Shown piece by piece: positions 18,940 to 28,133 of a DNA stretch of 64,000 nt (positions within the stretch are counted from its first letter, which is position 1; each line of letters begins with the position of its first letter). The stretch is from the NCBI RefSeq assembly GCF_044336245.1, contig NZ_CP172346.1:6138001-6202000 (forward strand), in the 5' to 3' direction. Under the pieces are notes generated by a model that searched no databases, had not been told where the DNA came from, and saw only the letters and a list, made by a program, of their open reading frames with translations. This DNA is from Schlesneria sphaerica. Lineage in GTDB: Bacteria > Planctomycetota > Planctomycetia > Planctomycetales > Planctomycetaceae. Position numbers and translations under genes: made by a program.

Positions 18940-19269
18940 TTAGACAGCGATTTCCAGTTCGTGCAATTCCAACACATCATCGAGCTTGGTGATCTCGAGG
19001 ACTTCCCGAATATCGGTGGAAGGATTGTAGAGATGGACTGCCACCCCCTGCTTGCGGATTGATGCCAGCAGTCCCAGCAGGCCGCTGGGGATCAGTCGGA
19101 CGCGTGTGAGGTCGAAGGCCAGCACCTTGCAGTGGTGCGACCGAATCAGTTCGACAAGCTCGTCGCGGCATTCGGCGACATTCATATCATCGAGAACTTC
19201 ACGTCCGCCAAAGCCGATGACCGTCAATTCACCAGCCTGGTAGACCTCCAGATTAGAAACATTCGGCAT
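18940..19269 (-). CDS. STAS-domain protein (anti-sigma antagonist type)
   Basis: 109 aa from ATG 19269, which has GGGGAC upstream; a TTG at 19290 is a weaker choice. It is a single STAS domain: beta strand VIGFGGREVL, helix ECRDELVELIRSHHCK, core strand VLAFDLTRVRLIPSGLLGLLASIRK, and C-terminal strand and helix. Classical members (SpoIIAA) bind an anti-sigma kinase and are switched by phosphorylation of a Ser after Asp in the D-S-S-G-L loop. Here the loop reads I-P-S-G-L-L, keeping a Ser but with Pro in place of Asp. No anti-sigma kinase or phosphatase is adjacent. Confidence 0.85.
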   Translation of the reverse strand: MPNVSNLEVYQAGELTVIGFGGREVLDDMNVAECRDELVELIRSHHCKVLAFDLTRVRLIPSGLLGLLASIRKQGVAVHLYNPSTDIREVLEITKLDDVLELHELEIAV

Positions 19270-19806
19270 TGAACCAGTCCCCACTGACAAAAATCATGAA
19301 TACCACAAAAACAAAAGAATACGAAAACACAACATCTACGAAGAAATGAAACAATCGCTGGCGAAAAGTTGAATGAAATCGGCCAGATCCCGTAAAAGTC
19401 TGAGGGACACGCACCATCGAGGCAATGTTCGTTCCAGAAATTCAAGGAGCGGACGGAAATCCTGTGAACAAGGGGGTTGACATACGGATTTTATGTGTCC
19501 CGAGACGCTCAGGACTTGGGAAGACCCGTTGAACTGTGGGGGAAACGGAGTGCAACGGGATTCGGCCAAAAGATTAATCGGCACAGAATGTCTGAAAGAA
19601 CTGCTTGTTGCGGAGAACCGAAATGTGGCTTGTGGGTGCAGAATGTTGCTGCGAAAAAATGCAACAATTGCGACAATACAAAGCTCAGGGGCTCCCGACG
19701 GGTGTGATAGCCCTGTAACTTTGGGAATGAGCTTGCCTCGCACAATCGACACCTTATAATTTGCCGACGTTTGAATGCCCCAATATTTCCTGCAAGGACT
19801 GTGATA
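19270..19806. other. divergent intergenic region with iscA-type promoter
   Basis: About 540 bp between the STAS gene and the Fe-S carrier. Its right end holds the promoter listed separately; otherwise I see nothing. A long minus-strand frame at 19336-20028 is antisense to the carrier gene and is not supported. Confidence 0.5.
19733..19760 (+). promoter_or_regulatory. sigma-70-type promoter for the Fe-S carrier
   Basis: TTGCCT at 19733-19738 and a perfect TATAAT at 19755-19760 are separated by 16 bp. Transcription would begin near 19767, about 40 bp before the ATG at 19807. Confidence 0.65.
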
Positions 19807-20139
19807 ATGGCCGTGACATTGACCGAAAAAGCTGCCGCCGAAATCAAGCGGATCCGGGCCGAAAGCAAGATTCCCGAAGAGTACGTGCTGCGAGTGGGTG
19901 TCCGGGCAGGCGGTTGCTCTGGCTGGGACTATTCCTTTAACTTCGACGACACTCAGGACACGACGAAAGATTTCGTCACCGAGCAGTTCGGCGTGAAACT
20001 GGCTGTCGACAAGCGATTCGACCTCCATCTGGATGGGACCGAGATCGATTTTATCGACGACCTGAATCGCCGTGGGTTCAAGTTCAACAACCCCAACGCT
20101 CAGAAGACCTGCGGTTGCGGCAGCAGCTTCGCGATGTAG
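19807..20139 (+). CDS. A-type iron-sulfur cluster carrier (IscA/ErpA family)
   Basis: 110 aa from ATG 19807, with AAGGA 9 bp upstream; this is the usual size. A-type carriers bind an Fe-S cluster and hand it to apo-proteins in the cytoplasm. The three conserved cysteines are present: Cys37 in the GGCSGWDY loop and Cys102/Cys104 in the terminal T-C-G-C-G-S-S-F motif. Other family blocks are MAVTLTEKAAAEIKRI and the I-D-F-I-D-D-L segment. I cannot tell IscA from ErpA or SufA by eye. No isc or suf gene is adjacent; the gene is monocistronic, with its own promoter and terminator. Confidence 0.95.
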   Translation: MAVTLTEKAAAEIKRIRAESKIPEEYVLRVGVRAGGCSGWDYSFNFDDTQDTTKDFVTEQFGVKLAVDKRFDLHLDGTEIDFIDDLNRRGFKFNNPNAQKTCGCGSSFAM

Positions 20140-20225
20140 AACCTAATCACCTGTTCGTTTCGATTCCCGATCCCCTCGCATGTGACTGTCGGATCGGAAG
20201 GGGCAGTTAAAAAGATGAGTGCTCA

Positions 20226-20264
20226 ACGACCGTAGTGGACATTGGTCCGCTGCGGTCGTTTTTC
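20226..20264 (+). terminator. Rho-independent terminator after the Fe-S carrier
   Basis: A 15-bp stem (20226-20240 with 20245-20259, two non-Watson-Crick pairs) with an ATTG loop is followed by TTTTTC. Confidence 0.8.
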
Positions 20265-20309
20265 TTGCGCGAACCGTGTCCCGATCGAATGGGATTCGCT
20301 TCCCTGTCT

Positions 20310-20672
20310 CGAGTGATGGATGAAGTCACGCTATCGACTTCGCAGTAGCGGTTCGCCAGCAGGTACTGTGCGTCGCTGGGGAAATCTTCGACTGCGGCCT
20401 GAGTCGCATTCAGGACTTGCAGGGCGGGCCGTCCACTCTCTTCCACGATCGCCTCATTGGAAGGAAAAAGCAATCCTTCCCTGAGGAGCGACCCGTCGGC
20501 TGCAGCGGTTGCCAAAGCGGTCGATGTATTCCGTTGCGCGCACTAACGGGGTGACACGGGGTTGTTCGGACTTGCGGATCGTCGGTAAGCGTTCCGGATG
20601 GATGGAGAGCAGGGCAATCATGGGAGCGGGCTGTGGAGACTGAAAGGAGATTTCATAACCAACACGAATCAA
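20310..20672 (-). pseudogene. broken transglutaminase-like protein, N-terminal fragment
   Basis: Two minus-strand frames join to resemble the N-terminal domain of bacterial transglutaminase-like proteins. Frame one, from a TTG near 20672, reads IRVGYEISF, PAPMIALLSIHPERL and YIDRFGNRCSRRVAPQGR, then stops at about 20454. A second frame picks up near 20470 with LLFPSNEAIVEESG and continues to VEDFPSDAQYLLANRYCEVDS. The shift lies near the T-rich run at 20465-20475. After RYCEVDS the resemblance ends, so the catalytic Cys-His-Asp domain is absent. It is both frameshifted and truncated. The family assignment is from memory of conserved blocks. Confidence 0.6.
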
Positions 20673-21015
20673 CGTTGCAGTTCCCCGCTGTTCCCGAAGG
20701 ATGAGCGATGACACAAATCGAACTCAGGTCATGTGGGGAGACGTCGATCGCAAATACAAAGCCGCGATATGCAATTACGAGAACTCGCCTTGGCAGAGAC
20801 TTGCTCGAAGACTCTCAGTCCGTTCTGTAACAAAAATCCTCTCGGCAATGGACGTCGTGATCCGTAAAAGCCCAGGGACCTGCCCTGTTATCTGATCGCA
20901 ACTGAATCGCGAGTCGGTTCCTTCCTGAAGTGTGCTACATTACCCCCATCCGAAAGGTAGTGGCGCCAGGCAAACTCTGCCGCCACTGCAATCATCTCTC
21001 TTGAAGGGACGAGGC

Positions 21016-22338
21016 ATGGATATGGCCGCACGCAGCCACAGTTCTTTTTGGGCTCCTGTCGCCCTGTTCGTTCTCGCCGCCAGCGGCCACTTTTCCAGCG
21101 CTGAGGACTGGTCCCAGTTTCGCGGCCCAAATGGCTCTGGAACGGACAGCAAGGCGGATCTTCCGCGGGAGTGGAGCGCGACCAAAAACCTTCGCTGGAA
21201 GTACGAGCTTCCGGGACCCGGATCGTCCAGTCCCGTCATTCATGGCGACCGAGTCTATGTGACGAGTTACACAGGTTACGGGCTTCCGGGAGAAGAAGGC
21301 GGCGACATTCAACGGTTGACGCGTCACGTGACATGTCTCGATCGCGACCAGGGAAGTCTGGTCTGGAGTCAGACCGTGGCCGGCACACTGCCGGAAGATC
21401 CTTTTCAGGGCTACATCTCTGAACATGGTTACGCCAGTAGCACTCCGGTCACCGACGGCGAACGGGTGTTCTGCTTCTTTGGCAAGGCAGGTGTTGTCGC
21501 CTTCGATCGCGACGGGAAGTTGCTTTGGCAGACCCTTGTCGGAAGTGAATCAAGCATTCGCCGCTGGGGATCGGGGGCAAGTCTCATCCTCTACGAGAAT
21601 CTTGTCATCGTGAACGCCGCTGAAGAGAGTCGTTCCCTGCGAGCCCTGGATCAGTCGACCGGCAGTGAAGTCTGGAAGGTCGAAAGTGAAGCGCTGGAGC
21701 TTGCCTACGGCACGCCGGGGCTGGTGAAGTTGAGCGAGTCGCGGACAGACCTGGTGATGGCCCTCCCTGGAGAGGCATGGGGGATCGATCCCAGGACGGG
21801 TGAGAAACGCTGGCACCTTGATCACGATTTGACAGGAACCATCTGCCCCAGTGTCATCACGAACGGACAGACCATTTACATCTTCGGTGGCTTTCGATCC
21901 GCGGGAAGTCTCGCAATCAAGATTGATCCCGTTGACGAAGCGGCGACGCCTGAAATTCTGTGGACCAGTCGCAGCAGTTCCTACGTCGCGACACCAGTCC
22001 TGTTTGAAGATCATCTCTACTGGATCGACGATCGGGGTCAGGCATTTTGTATCAACGCAACGACGGGAGATCAGATCTATCGCGAGCGTGTGGCGGAATT
22101 CGAAGCGGGGGGGCGGCCAGTCTATGCGTCACCAGTCGTCGCGGCGGGACGAATTTACGTTCAGTGCCGTTGGGCGGGAATGCTGGTGCTCGATGCCAGG
22201 CCGGAATACGAGCTACTGGCCCGGAATCAGTTCAACGATGATGAGAGTGACTTCAACGCCACGCCAGCCATCGTGAACGCTCAACTCTTCGTTCGTTCAA
22301 ACAGATCTCTTTACTGCATCGGCAAGGGACAGAAATAG
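21016..22338 (+). CDS. secreted PQQ-type beta-propeller protein
   Basis: 440 aa from ATG 21016 (GAGGC directly upstream; ATG 21022 is an alternative). A signal peptide ends near FSSAEDW, followed by DWSQFRGPNGSGTD, the same opening as the propeller at 12404. Blade motifs recur: LDRDQGSLVWSQ, FDRDGKLLWQT, LDQSTGSEVWKV, IDPRTGEKRWHL. It lacks the EF-hand insert of its paralog. These proteins are related to quinoprotein-dehydrogenase and BamB-like propellers, but the residues that bind PQQ and calcium in true dehydrogenases cannot be confirmed by eye. Role unknown; probably periplasmic. Confidence 0.88.
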   Translation: MDMAARSHSSFWAPVALFVLAASGHFSSAEDWSQFRGPNGSGTDSKADLPREWSATKNLRWKYELPGPGSSSPVIHGDRVYVTSYTGYGLPGEEGGDIQRLTRHVTCLDRDQGSLVWSQTVAGTLPEDPFQGYISEHGYASSTPVTDGERVFCFFGKAGVVAFDRDGKLLWQTLVGSESSIRRWGSGASLILYENLVIVNAAEESRSLRALDQSTGSEVWKVESEALELAYGTPGLVKLSESRTDLVMALPGEAWGIDPRTGEKRWHLDHDLTGTICPSVITNGQTIYIFGGFRSAGSLAIKIDPVDEAATPEILWTSRSSSYVATPVLFEDHLYWIDDRGQAFCINATTGDQIYRERVAEFEAGGRPVYASPVVAAGRIYVQCRWAGMLVLDARPEYELLARNQFNDDESDFNATPAIVNAQLFVRSNRSLYCIGKGQK

Positions 22339-22374
22339 GCCAGTGAAACGACCTCGAAGATCGTTTCACTGGCC
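22338..22374. terminator. inverted repeat between convergent genes
   Basis: A perfect 14-bp inverted repeat (22338-22351 and 22361-22374) begins at the last base of the propeller stop codon. There is no T-run on the plus strand. Placement between convergent genes suggests bidirectional termination. Confidence 0.6.
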
Positions 22375-22443
22375 TGAGCCGAAGATTTCGGGCCGGATTT
22401 TGCGACCCCCAATCGTAACGTTGACTGCGCCGCCTTCAGCCAG

Positions 22444-24015
22444 TTATTTAGCGGACGACTTTTGCGGTGCAGGCTCTTTCGATCCGTTCGCGTTCAATGT
22501 TTCCTGAAGGGATTTCAGAACGGTCTCTTCCTGGCGGCGGAGCCACGTTTCGTAACCTTTGCCCCGTCCGCCGACATATTGATATTGCTCAAGTTCGCCA
22601 AAGGTTCCCAGGACTCGGGGATCACCTTCTTCCTTGAGAAGTTGCACCATTTGAGCCCGCAGTCGTTGCACGTCATTCTGGAACGCGAGTTCATTGGCCA
22701 GGTTATTGACACAATCGGGATCGTCCGTGATACGGTACAATTCATCGGGAAGTCGCTTACCGAAGGAGAGGTCGTAGTAATACCCCTTCAATACCTTGAT
22801 GACTTCTTTGGACGGACTGGGATCGACGTTGCCAAAATCGGTTTCTGGATCGCCTGCTGGCCATCGTTCCGGGTGAAAGTTGTGAACGTACAAGAACTCT
22901 TTCGTCCGGATGGCACGAACGGGATAACCTTGATCGTGAATGCGGCCGATGTCATGACGTTCTTTTCCAACGAGCATCACGTCGCGGTTTTCAATGTATC
23001 CGGAGGTCTTTGAACGAAGGATGTTGGTCAGACTGCGGCCAGTGATCTGTTCATGGGGTGCCGCGCCAGCGACTTCCAGAAATGTGGGTGCGAAGTCTCT
23101 CACGTTGACAAAATCCTGCACCACTCGACCTCCCGGAACACCAGCCCCCCAGCGAATGGCGAGTGGCAGGTGGAACGCGTCGTCGTGAATTTGTCCTTTT
23201 ACAAACGGGAACGGCATCCCGTGATCCGATGTGACGACGATGAGGGTGTTGTCGAGTTGTCCCGTCTTCTCGAGAACTGCCAGCGCCTTGCCAAGCTGAG
23301 CATCTCCCCATTCGACTTCCAGTGCGTAGTCCAGTAAATCGCGTCGGACAATCTCGGTGTCTGGGAGGTAGGTAGGGACGTTCACAGAATCGAGCGATTT
23401 ACCCGACCTTGCTCCCGTATCCCACTCGTACGCGCGGTGCGGTTCATGGAAACCAATCCAGAAGAAAAACGGCTTGTCGGCCGGTCGCTGCTGCAGAAAG
23501 TCGTCAAAGTTCCCTGCATAGTCGTTCTTGTTGATTCCGGTCGTGGGGGATTCCTGCTTGAGTTTGTCGTAAACAGGACCGACGGGATTTCGAGTGCGGC
23601 CACTCGCCCTGAAGTCGCCCGGACCCCAGCCCTTCCCCGTATAGCCGATCGTGTAACCCGATCGTTCGAGCAGGTCGGGAAAAGTTTCAAATCCCGACGG
23701 GAAATTACCATTGTGTGACACAGCCTCGCGAAGTTGCCAGGTATTACGGCCCGTCAGAATGCTTGCCCGGCAGGGACTGCACTTAGGATTCGAGGTGAAG
23801 GCGTTGGCAAAGAGAATCCCTTCGCGTGCAATCCGATCGAAGTTGGGTGTCTTAATCCACTGGCACCCGGCAACACCGGAATGCCGGCTTCCTCCCCAGT
23901 CGTCAAAGATGACGAACAGGATATTGGGGCGCGAAGGGAGGTCGGCGGCGATCGACATGGACACGTCGATTACGAGCATGAGTGCGAGCGAGAGGGAGAG
24001 GCTGGTCTTTGTCAT
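22444..24015 (-). CDS. secreted sulfatase, first of a pair
   Basis: 523 aa from ATG 24015 (CGGAG upstream), starting a signal peptide (MTKTSLSLSLALMLVIDVSMSIAA). It is a type I, formylglycine-dependent sulfatase. The metal site begins at NILFVIFDDWGG, and the signature is C-S-P-C-R at 79-83, where Cys79 would be converted to formylglycine. The later TSDHGMPFPFVKGQIHDD block carries the second metal ligands. The overall pattern resembles heparan N-sulfatase (SGSH)-like sulfatases, but the substrate is not certain. Its start lies 16 bp after the stop of the upstream sulfatase, so they are co-transcribed. Confidence 0.93.
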   Translation of the reverse strand: MTKTSLSLSLALMLVIDVSMSIAADLPSRPNILFVIFDDWGGSRHSGVAGCQWIKTPNFDRIAREGILFANAFTSNPKCSPCRASILTGRNTWQLREAVSHNGNFPSGFETFPDLLERSGYTIGYTGKGWGPGDFRASGRTRNPVGPVYDKLKQESPTTGINKNDYAGNFDDFLQQRPADKPFFFWIGFHEPHRAYEWDTGARSGKSLDSVNVPTYLPDTEIVRRDLLDYALEVEWGDAQLGKALAVLEKTGQLDNTLIVVTSDHGMPFPFVKGQIHDDAFHLPLAIRWGAGVPGGRVVQDFVNVRDFAPTFLEVAGAAPHEQITGRSLTNILRSKTSGYIENRDVMLVGKERHDIGRIHDQGYPVRAIRTKEFLYVHNFHPERWPAGDPETDFGNVDPSPSKEVIKVLKGYYYDLSFGKRLPDELYRITDDPDCVNNLANELAFQNDVQRLRAQMVQLLKEEGDPRVLGTFGELEQYQYVGGRGKGYETWLRRQEETVLKSLQETLNANGSKEPAPQKSSAK

Positions 24016-24031
24016 GAGAGAGAACTCCGTG

Positions 24032-25663
24032 TCAGCGGTCGGCTGGGGTGACAGGTGGTCCACCGACGGGTGGAGTTTCGAAATAGGATCCTTCATCGAT
24101 CAGACGGGGATCGCCAGTCTGCTGCAGTTCCTGCAAAAGCTGACGCTCCAGTGTGGCGCGGGCATTCGCGTATTCCGCGTCATTCGCGACGTTCTTAACC
24201 TGATGGGGGTCCTGGCGGAGGTCATACAATTCTTCCCGCGGACGTTTACCATAGACCCAGTCGAAGTGAGCCTTCCAACGTGGAGAGCGACGCTGACTCA
24301 CCAGCCAGGCTTTGGTGGGGCCGGCGTCTTCATCGGCCAGCGTAATCCGAGTATTTTCCGTCACCTCTTCGACCGTCGGAGGCTGATCTCCGTCCAACCG
24401 GTGAGGGTCGCCCAGCGGCCAGCGATCAGGCCGAAAGTTGACAATGTAGAGATAATCGTGCGTGCGAATCGCACGTTGCGGATATGGCAGGTAGTCAGCA
24501 CGAGCACTGTCGACGTGGCGCTCTCTTCCGGTGTAGATGGCCGTACGCTGCGGATCAACCTGTCCCGACTTGTCACCCTTCAAAATCCTTACCAGGCTGC
24601 GACCCGTCATCACTTCGGGGATGGGCAACCCGGCCAATTCAAGTACCGTTGGTGCGATGTCCGTCAGACTGATCAGATCATCGACGACACGACCGCCGGG
24701 GGCGCCACCCCAGCGGACCAGGAGTGGGACTTGCGTTCCGAAGTCGTACAGGTTGCATTTCCCATGTGGGAAGCCCGGGGCGCCGTGGTCGCCACTGATG
24801 ATCAACAGCGTATTGTCCAGCTCACCGATTTGCTCGAGTCGTTCAACAATCAGGCCAATCGCGCCGTCAAGGGCGGCGATTTCTCCGAAGTAATCTGCCA
24901 GATCTTCCCGGACCTCAGGGACATCCGGCAGGAAGGGAGGAAGCTTTCCTGCGAGATCGTCGGGGTTCAGCCCCCACAATGCTTTGCCCGAGCCTTTCGT
25001 CCACTTTCGATGGACATTGGTCGGCCCAAACCAGTAAGTGAAGGGTTGGTCACTTCCGCGGTTGTTGAGGAACGTGTCAAAATTCGCCCGTACTTCATGG
25101 AACAGTTCTGCTTTCGCTGCTTCGACCGTTTTTCCTTCGGCGACAAGTTTCGACGCGTTCTCGGAAAAATTGTTGAAGCGGCGACCTTCTGCCTCGTAGG
25201 CGAATTGCTGGCCGCCGAAGGGGGCGTCGGAAGGGGTGCCGGGGGTCCAGACTTTGTGCGACTTTCCAATCCGATAGCCAGCATCCCGTAGCAACAGCGG
25301 AAAGGCGGGACTGGATCCATCCCATTCCCCACGTAGCACTGATCCATGACCGGTGCGCCAGAAGTGCTGTCCCGAGACAAGTGCACTTCGACTTGGGGTA
25401 CAACTGGGGGAGGAAACGAAAGCACGTCGGAAGAGGACACCCTCCCCCGCGATACGATCGAAATTCGGGGTCCTGACCACGTCGTTGACGGTCCCAGGTC
25501 CGTCGAGGCGTGCGTAGGCTCCAGCGTGTCGTCCCCAGTCGTCGGCAAAAATAATGACGATATTCGGGCGCCGAGGTTGTTCTGCGGACTGCGACGGGCA
25601 CGGAAATACGAAGGCAGACAGTAGCAGAATGCCAAAACTCGATAAGGAAGTCGCGCCGCTCAT
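24032..25663 (-). CDS. secreted sulfatase, second of a pair
   Basis: 543 aa from ATG 25663, with a signal peptide (MSGATSLSSFGILLLSAFVFPCPSQSA). The metal site is NIVIIFADDWGRHAG, and the activation motif is C-T-P-S-R at 88-92. ISGDHGAPGFPHGKCNLYDFGTQ carries the second metal cluster. The C-terminal block (ELYDLRQDPHQVKNVAND) is typical of the family. It is clearly a paralog of the downstream sulfatase but only moderately similar, so the two probably act on different linkages of one sulfated glycan (inference). Its ATG overlaps the stop of the upstream lipoprotein gene by four bases. Confidence 0.94.
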   Translation of the reverse strand: MSGATSLSSFGILLLSAFVFPCPSQSAEQPRRPNIVIIFADDWGRHAGAYARLDGPGTVNDVVRTPNFDRIAGEGVLFRRAFVSSPSCTPSRSALVSGQHFWRTGHGSVLRGEWDGSSPAFPLLLRDAGYRIGKSHKVWTPGTPSDAPFGGQQFAYEAEGRRFNNFSENASKLVAEGKTVEAAKAELFHEVRANFDTFLNNRGSDQPFTYWFGPTNVHRKWTKGSGKALWGLNPDDLAGKLPPFLPDVPEVREDLADYFGEIAALDGAIGLIVERLEQIGELDNTLLIISGDHGAPGFPHGKCNLYDFGTQVPLLVRWGGAPGGRVVDDLISLTDIAPTVLELAGLPIPEVMTGRSLVRILKGDKSGQVDPQRTAIYTGRERHVDSARADYLPYPQRAIRTHDYLYIVNFRPDRWPLGDPHRLDGDQPPTVEEVTENTRITLADEDAGPTKAWLVSQRRSPRWKAHFDWVYGKRPREELYDLRQDPHQVKNVANDAEYANARATLERQLLQELQQTGDPRLIDEGSYFETPPVGGPPVTPADR

Positions 25664-26136
25664 CGTCGGGCTCCTGGCTTACGCGAGGCTTGCGATTCTG
25701 GGGCGGACGATTCCAGGTCGAAGTCGGCGACATTCGTCTTGCCTGGCTCAACAGTGAACGTCAAGGTCGACTGAGTGTTGTATTTCGTGGGGAGTTTTTC
25801 ACTGGAGCTGGGGTGGACTTCTCCGTTCGGATCTTTCCAGGGATCTCGCCGCGTGGTGATGATGACCCGATGCTCCCCAATCAGGGCTCCCTCGCGGCCC
25901 TGCGTGAAATTGAGAGCGTATTCGCCGTTCTCGTCGGTCGTTGCACCGGCTGGCCGACCATTTGCAGGATTGAAGACGACCGCAGCGTAGGGCAGTGGCT
26001 CACCGTCCAGGGTGACGGTTCCACGGACTGAGGCGATCTTCGGGCCTCGACTGCAGCCCAGGCAAGATACCGTAATGAGAGCTGCTGAGATGCTCCAGAT
26101 GATTGCGATCGATCGCTTTGGTTTCTTGCTTGTCAT
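25660..26136 (-). CDS. small lipoprotein with carboxypeptidase-regulatory-like fold
   Basis: 158 aa with a lipoprotein signal: a basic N terminus, a hydrophobic run, then L-G-C-S with the lipidated Cys near residue 28. The body reads VRGTVTLDGEPLPYAAVVFNP, then TDENGEYALNF and GEHRVIITTRRDP, the pattern of transthyretin/carboxypeptidase-regulatory-like beta-sandwich domains. Such lipoproteins regularly follow DUF1559 genes in planctomycetes, as here. Stop and next start overlap (ATGA), which couples it to the sulfatase. Binding role unknown. Confidence 0.85.
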   Translation of the reverse strand: MTSKKPKRSIAIIWSISAALITVSCLGCSRGPKIASVRGTVTLDGEPLPYAAVVFNPANGRPAGATTDENGEYALNFTQGREGALIGEHRVIITTRRDPWKDPNGEVHPSSSEKLPTKYNTQSTLTFTVEPGKTNVADFDLESSAPESQASRKPGARR

Positions 26137-26278
26137 GACACGGTTCCCGCACGAAGTTTGTATAGATTGAGACGGAGAAGCCCTATGGGGCAGACTCCGC
26201 CGGGTGAGGACACTGTCGCGTCGTCACCCGACCTGGTTGTCACTCGATGAGTTCACTGGTGGTAGTCATTCGGTGTGA

Positions 26279-27415
26279 TCAGAACTCACTCAACACCAGA
26301 CCATCGGCGATGGCGTAAAGGCGCTGGTAGAGTCCGAATGCTCTACCGTTGTTCGCGTGATCGAAGGGGTCTGTCGGGATCCACGCTCGCGATGTATGGT
26401 GAATTTGCTCACTGACAAAGCGGACGGAGCCATCGCTCATGGCAAACTGGGCACCACCCGTGTGGGCACTTCCGGCCGTGCGATGGGGCTGGGGATTTCC
26501 CTGTGCCGCAGTCCAGTTCATGGCCCATTGCCCATCGTCCATCAATGCGTTGGTTGCGCCAGAAGCCCCTTTGGCGGCACCGGGAGTTCCATCGACAGCG
26601 GCGTACCAGCGCGAGCGGTTGCCGCCACTGGAATCCATCCCCTGGTACTTCGTTTCACCAACAAGGAACGTGTTGGAAGTCCCATCGGTGAACTCGTGCA
26701 GGCGACGAGCACCGCTGTTGGAGCGTCCGAAGGCACCGTTCCACTGTTGCAGGTTAGCGAAATTTCCGGCAGCATCGCCCGACCATCCATCAAATGAGGC
26801 GGCGCTCCCCTGATAACTACTGGTGGCATTCCTGGGGATCGCACCATCATCAAGATTTGTTGTCGGAATGTCCTTCCCCTGGGACGGCTTGGCGTCGGAT
26901 GGGCAACTGATCATGGCGATCACAGTCTGGCACAGCAGTGCGTTCGATAGGGTGCCACCGGGAGTCGTCGGTGCGGTTTCGGCCGCTTGCTGGGATGAGT
27001 TAAACGAATTGAACAGCGGTCCCTGGTCAATGAAGGGAAGAATGGACCAGCCCCAGCCAAAGCCAGAGCCCCCCTTGTTGTCTGCCCAGTTGCCATCGAA
27101 TCCGCCGAGGTACTGATGCCCGATGGGGAGGCTGCCGTACGTCTCATTGTAGTTGTGAATTCCCAGGGCAATCTGTTTGAGATTGTTTTTGCACTGTGTT
27201 CTTCGAGCGGCTTCACGTGCTTGTTGCACTGCGGGCAGCAGTAATGCAATCAGGACTGCGATGATCGCAATCACGACCAGAAGTTCGATCAGGGTAAACC
27301 CGGATTGGTGGCGCCCGTGGTGACGTCGCGTCGCTCCTGGTCTTAGTCCCGGGACAGCATCGACTTGATTTACGAGGAGGGGTCGGAATGTGGAATCGAA
27401 ATCCTGCGGGGGCAT
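26279..27415 (-). CDS. DUF1559 protein with type IV pilin-like N terminus
   Basis: 378 aa from ATG 27415; earlier in-frame codons are unlikely to be translated. About 38 residues in is the prepilin cleavage and methylation motif G-F-T-L-I-E-L-L-V-V-I-A-I-I-A-V, continuing into LLLPAVQQAREAARRTQ and NNLKQIALGIHNY. The C-terminal block includes HTGGAQFAMSDGSVRFVSE. These are pseudopilin-like surface proteins found in large numbers in planctomycetes; function is not established. It heads a unit with the lipoprotein (143 bp gap) and two sulfatases, so it may belong to a glycan-capture set. Confidence 0.93.
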   Translation of the reverse strand: MPPQDFDSTFRPLLVNQVDAVPGLRPGATRRHHGRHQSGFTLIELLVVIAIIAVLIALLLPAVQQAREAARRTQCKNNLKQIALGIHNYNETYGSLPIGHQYLGGFDGNWADNKGGSGFGWGWSILPFIDQGPLFNSFNSSQQAAETAPTTPGGTLSNALLCQTVIAMISCPSDAKPSQGKDIPTTNLDDGAIPRNATSSYQGSAASFDGWSGDAAGNFANLQQWNGAFGRSNSGARRLHEFTDGTSNTFLVGETKYQGMDSSGGNRSRWYAAVDGTPGAAKGASGATNALMDDGQWAMNWTAAQGNPQPHRTAGSAHTGGAQFAMSDGSVRFVSEQIHHTSRAWIPTDPFDHANNGRAFGLYQRLYAIADGLVLSEF

Positions 27416-28133
27416 GGTGTGCTTCTTTCTATGCCCAGGCGTGCCGGGCGACATGGACGTGCAGCGACAGAAGGAACGCTGGTGAGAACCGCGATCCAGC
27501 GCCAGCGGCATGAGGCGGGCGTTCAAAACCCGCAAGAAATATCATCAGTAGAGTCGGGTTTGTGCGTCAGGCTTTCTGGCAAAACTGCTCTGACGTTGAC
27601 TTTGTGACCTGAGAAATTGAGCCTTTTCCTGTGGAAGGCTCTCTCTCCTCGCGACCTGAGGTCAAGCTGAGGAACGAAAATAAATCACTAGATGAGTCGT
27701 CTTTTAATCGTCTTCTCGTTGATTGTCAATGAGTCTATTCATGTATTTTGTTTGACTATCGAAATAGCGAGTGAAGGAATTGTGGAGAGCTATTGGGTGG
27801 CCCAGGTTCTGCGCTCGATTGTCGAACCAGCCTGATGGATCATCTGAAGTTCCACTCTCGCGTGTGAATTCGCCGACCGGTTGGCCTTAATCCCGTCAGT
27901 CGATGGGGCCAGATTCGCCGAGATTCTGAAAGGGGGGGCGATGCGAAACGAGATGGAGGCTTGAAAATTTTACGAAGACTGACATTCTGTCTTTGAAAAG
28001 GAATTCTTTTTGATCCACTCCGATTCCGGGTTCGTTCCGCTGTTCACATTTCACTGAGACGCGTTGTTCTTTCTTCGAGATTCCTCGCAGAGACGCGGCT
28101 TGGTCGCCATGCCATTGCATTGGAAGTCCCATC
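27416..28133. other. long divergent intergenic region
   Basis: About 720 bp. The middle (27670-27780) is distinctly AT-rich and holds the minus-strand promoter candidate listed separately. Short frames here are not supported. Confidence 0.5.
27701..27729 (-). promoter_or_regulatory. candidate promoter for the DUF1559-sulfatase unit
   Basis: On the minus strand a perfect TTGACA (27729-27724) and TAAAAG (27706-27701) are 17 bp apart in an AT-rich stretch. The leader would be long, about 280 nt to ATG 27415, so another promoter closer in is possible. Confidence 0.38.

Noticed and set aside
19336..20028. 230-codon minus-strand frame
   Set aside because: Antisense to the Fe-S carrier and its promoter.
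23711..25291. 526-codon plus-strand frame
   Set aside because: Antisense to the two sulfatase genes, which have full motifs; the translation has no family features.
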